Positions 62,046-64,000 of a stretch of 64,000 bases of DNA are shown here, in pieces. The first letter of the stretch is position 1. Every line of letters starts with the position of its first letter. Both the position numbers and the translations under genes were made by a program. Source of the DNA: Candidatus Latescibacterota bacterium (GTDB taxonomy: Bacteria; Latescibacterota; UBA2968); assembly GCA_022823725.1 (NCBI GenBank), contig JAJEHL010000024.1, positions 1 to 64,000 of the forward strand, given 5' to 3'. The notes beneath the pieces are model-generated. The model ran no database searches. It worked only from the letters and a program-made list of their open reading frames with translations, and was not told the origin of the DNA.

Positions 62046-63473
62046 ATGGACCGACCAAACTTGCTCTACATCCACTCAGATCAACACAGCCCAAAAGTGC
62101 TCGGCTGCTATGGCGACCCACTCGTTCAAACGCCCCATCTGGATGCCCTCGCTGCACGGGGCATAATATTTAACAATGCCTATTGCCCATCGCCTGTATG
62201 CACGCCATCGCGGATGTCGATGCTAACCGGACGGTATCCGTATGAAAATGAAGTGTGGACAAACCATCACATCCTGGATTCGGGACGACCAACAATCGCG
62301 CATGCAATGGGCGCGGCGGGCTACCGTCCCGTACTCACAGGGCGAATGCATGCCCTGGGCACAGACCAGTTGCACGGGTATGTGGATCGTCCCATTGGAG
62401 ATCATTCTTCGAATTACCCGGGCACAGGCGACGCTCCCAGCAACTTAATCCAATCGGTTCAAAAATCAGGTGCGGGCCAGAGCAGTTACGAAGTACACGA
62501 TGAAGATGTAACAGCGGCAGCAATTGATTTTATCAATCGAGAGGGCATAAAAAAACGCAGTGGACAAACGGATACCCCCTTTTGCTTGCATGTGGGATAT
62601 ATACTGCCACACTCGCCGTACATTGCGCGAAAAGCAGACTACGATCAGTACATCGATGTGATTACGCCGCCAAAACATCCCAAACCAACAGGCGATGAGT
62701 CGCATCCCTTTTTTCAATGGTGGCGCGAACGGAATCGTTTTGGGGAAATTGAAGATACTGATACCACGCGCGCCCGCGCAGCTTACTGGGCACTGGTCAC
62801 AGCGATGGATCGCCTGATCGGACAACTTTTGGAGGCATTAGAACGGAATGGATTTACAAAAAACACAATGATCGTATATTCATCAGACCACGGCGAACAG
62901 GTGGGGGAAAAAGCACTGTGGATGAAGCGAACATTTTACGAAGAATCCGTTCGAGTACCGGCAATTATTTCATGGCCCGATGTGCTGCCCAAAGGACAGG
63001 TCAACAACCGCGTCATCAGCGCATTGGACTTAAATGCAACCATGCTCGACGCATTGAACGCACCCGAATTGCCCTATTCCCGCGGGCGCAGCCTGTTGCC
63101 ATTGCTGCGCGGTGAGGCAGATACCTGGGAAGATATTGCCTTTTCAGAATACTGTATCTACGAAGGCCATTACCAGCGCATGATTCGACAAGACGAATGG
63201 AAACTGATTTACTATCACGGCTATGATCCGCAATTATTCAATCTATCCGAAGATCCTGAAGAATTGCACAATCGGGCGGGCGACGAAGATTGTCGGGCGA
63301 TTCAAGAAGAACTAACAGCAAAAGTACTGGATGGCTGGGATCCGGAGTGGGTCGCACAAAAGATGCTGGAAAAAAGAAGGGATCTGGAGATCATTCGGGA
63401 ATGGGCAAGCGCGACAAATGCACCTGAGCAATGCCAGTGGCCTCAAACCCCAGGGATGACATATCTGGAATAA
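62046..63473 (+). CDS. sulfatase family hydrolase (CTPSR signature)
   Basis: The 475-residue protein has the formylglycine signature C52-T-P-S-R56 followed by MLTG. Metal motifs are HSDQHSPKVLG near residue 10 and YSSDHGEQVGEKALW in the second half. No signal peptide is visible. AAAAGGACTCAAAC precedes the ATG. It follows the FAH-family gene by 84 bases with a hairpin between, so it may be transcribed separately. A sulfated sugar acid would fit the neighbouring lyase and dehydratase. Confidence 0.9.
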   Translation: MDRPNLLYIHSDQHSPKVLGCYGDPLVQTPHLDALAARGIIFNNAYCPSPVCTPSRMSMLTGRYPYENEVWTNHHILDSGRPTIAHAMGAAGYRPVLTGRMHALGTDQLHGYVDRPIGDHSSNYPGTGDAPSNLIQSVQKSGAGQSSYEVHDEDVTAAAIDFINREGIKKRSGQTDTPFCLHVGYILPHSPYIARKADYDQYIDVITPPKHPKPTGDESHPFFQWWRERNRFGEIEDTDTTRARAAYWALVTAMDRLIGQLLEALERNGFTKNTMIVYSSDHGEQVGEKALWMKRTFYEESVRVPAIISWPDVLPKGQVNNRVISALDLNATMLDALNAPELPYSRGRSLLPLLRGEADTWEDIAFSEYCIYEGHYQRMIRQDEWKLIYYHGYDPQLFNLSEDPEELHNRAGDEDCRAIQEELTAKVLDGWDPEWVAQKMLEKRRDLEIIREWASATNAPEQCQWPQTPGMTYLE

Positions 63474-63566
63474 AAATGGAATTTAATCCTTGATCAACAA
63501 TCGCATTTCCGATATTTTCAACCCATCAAAAAAATATCCACAGGAGTTTTTACGGAGGTATGATTG

Positions 63567-64000
63567 ATGGTGCGGTTGAAATTTTGGGCCGACCGATTTT
63601 TTGTCGGCCTTTTTTGTGTACTCATGGCGAGTTTAAGCGGCTGTGATTATCTATTGCCAAAAGAAACAGTCTATGTCACCGTTCCCATTCTGAATTTGCG
63701 CGAGAAGCCAACGACAAAATCGCAGGTGGTTGAGCGCTTGCAGCGCGGTCGTGAATTGGAGATTTTCGAAAGAGCCAATCCCTGGTTACGCGTACGTGCA
63801 GATGGCAAAACTGAGGGATGGGTACACGGCAATTATGTCGGAGACGCCGCAGCCGTGCGCGCAGCTTTGCAAAAAGACCTCGCGCGTCGCTCTTCAAGCA
63901 CGCGGAAAAAGCGGCCTGTAACGCAACCCGTTCAGCCTGCAACTGAACCGCAAACGACGCAAGAGGCACCGGCAATACCACCGTCTCCCGGTGCGCTATC
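63567..64000 (+). CDS. SH3-domain lipoprotein, N-terminal part (runs off the window)
   Basis: The frame opens at ATG 63567, eight bases after GGAGG (63554-63558), and is open to the end of the window. The first 26 residues form a lipoprotein signal with lipobox LSGC (FFVGLFCVLMASLSGC). A bacterial SH3 domain follows (VYVTVPILNLREKPTTKSQ, LEIFERANPWLRVRADG, TEGWVHGNYVGD). The next region is rich in Pro, Gln and Thr and looks like a linker. The gene continues past 64000, so its C-terminus is unknown. A cell-envelope protein is likely. Confidence 0.82.
   Translation, partial: MVRLKFWADRFFVGLFCVLMASLSGCDYLLPKETVYVTVPILNLREKPTTKSQVVERLQRGRELEIFERANPWLRVRADGKTEGWVHGNYVGDAAAVRAALQKDLARRSSSTRKKRPVTQPVQPATEPQTTQEAPAIPPSPGAL
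63587..63615 (+). promoter_or_regulatory. terminator-like hairpin inside the lipoprotein signal sequence
   Basis: GGCCGAC (63587-63593) and GTCGGCC (63603-63609) form a perfect 7-bp GC-rich stem with a 9-nt loop, followed directly by six T (63610-63615). This is a textbook intrinsic-terminator shape, yet it lies within codons 7-17 of the lipoprotein gene. It may end transcripts from upstream, act as an attenuator, or be accidental. Confidence 0.5.

Overview
This 64 kb window appears to come from a Gram-negative environmental bacterium. Direct signs are a TonB-dependent receptor, an outer-membrane barrel-like protein, lipoprotein and Tat signals, and periplasmic c-type cytochrome motifs. The mix of a DUF1552/DUF1592 pair, six sulfatase-fold hydrolases, four phytanoyl-CoA dioxygenase-like proteins and many single-domain enzymes resembles Poribacteria, Latescibacterota or Planctomycetes-type genomes. 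That placement is inference, because no rRNA or ribosomal protein gene is present. I saw no tRNA, rRNA, CRISPR array, transposase or phage gene. Coding density is high: no gene-free stretch exceeds about 210 bases, and most genes lie on the + strand.

Layout. 0.2-10.0 kb holds a Tat-exported DUF1552 protein coupled to a DUF1592-type cytochrome protein, then four sulfatases with formylglycine signatures and one unknown protein. 10.0-24.2 kb is an array of small enzymes: an EamA transporter, a sigma factor with a long winged-helix extension next to an APH-type kinase, a short pyrophosphatase, methyltransferase, isochorismatase-like hydrolase, DUF3841, histidine phosphatase, two serine hydrolases, Nudix, GNAT, an ArsR-like regulator, an FAD oxidoreductase and an AAC(3)-like protein. 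24.2-33.0 kb adds two phytanoyl-CoA dioxygenases, a HigBA pair with a near-consensus and apparently leaderless promoter, an agarase-like protein, a thioredoxin-fold protein, HIT, a small two-gene pair, an FMN-binding protein and a beta-helix protein.

33.0-44.2 kb holds an outer-membrane protein followed by an MsrP-like molybdoenzyme that looks like a Tat lipoprotein on a Pro/Gln tether. After it come a kinase, a dehydrogenase, a PhoD-like phosphatase, Nudix, GNAT, a ParB-like protein, a third phytanoyl-CoA dioxygenase fused by translational coupling to a HigA-like regulator, and an oxidoreductase. 44.2-51.4 kb has the TonB-dependent receptor and a more housekeeping-like run (MrfA-type helicase, polyprenyl synthase, transaldolase). 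51.4-54.8 kb (minus strand) pairs a large membrane protein with a sulfatase-fold enzyme that has Thr where the formylglycine Cys should be.

54.9-63.5 kb looks like a carbohydrate catabolic locus. A heparinase II/III-like lyase is divergent from a run of dioxygenase, enolase-superfamily enzyme, creatininase-like amidohydrolase, FAH-family hydrolase and sulfatase. The shared intergenic region carries a promoter bracketed by a perfect 11-bp inverted repeat. The window ends inside an SH3-domain lipoprotein gene that has a terminator-like hairpin within its signal-peptide codons. The general picture is a scavenger of sulfated or acidic polysaccharides with a large stock of detoxification and modification enzymes.
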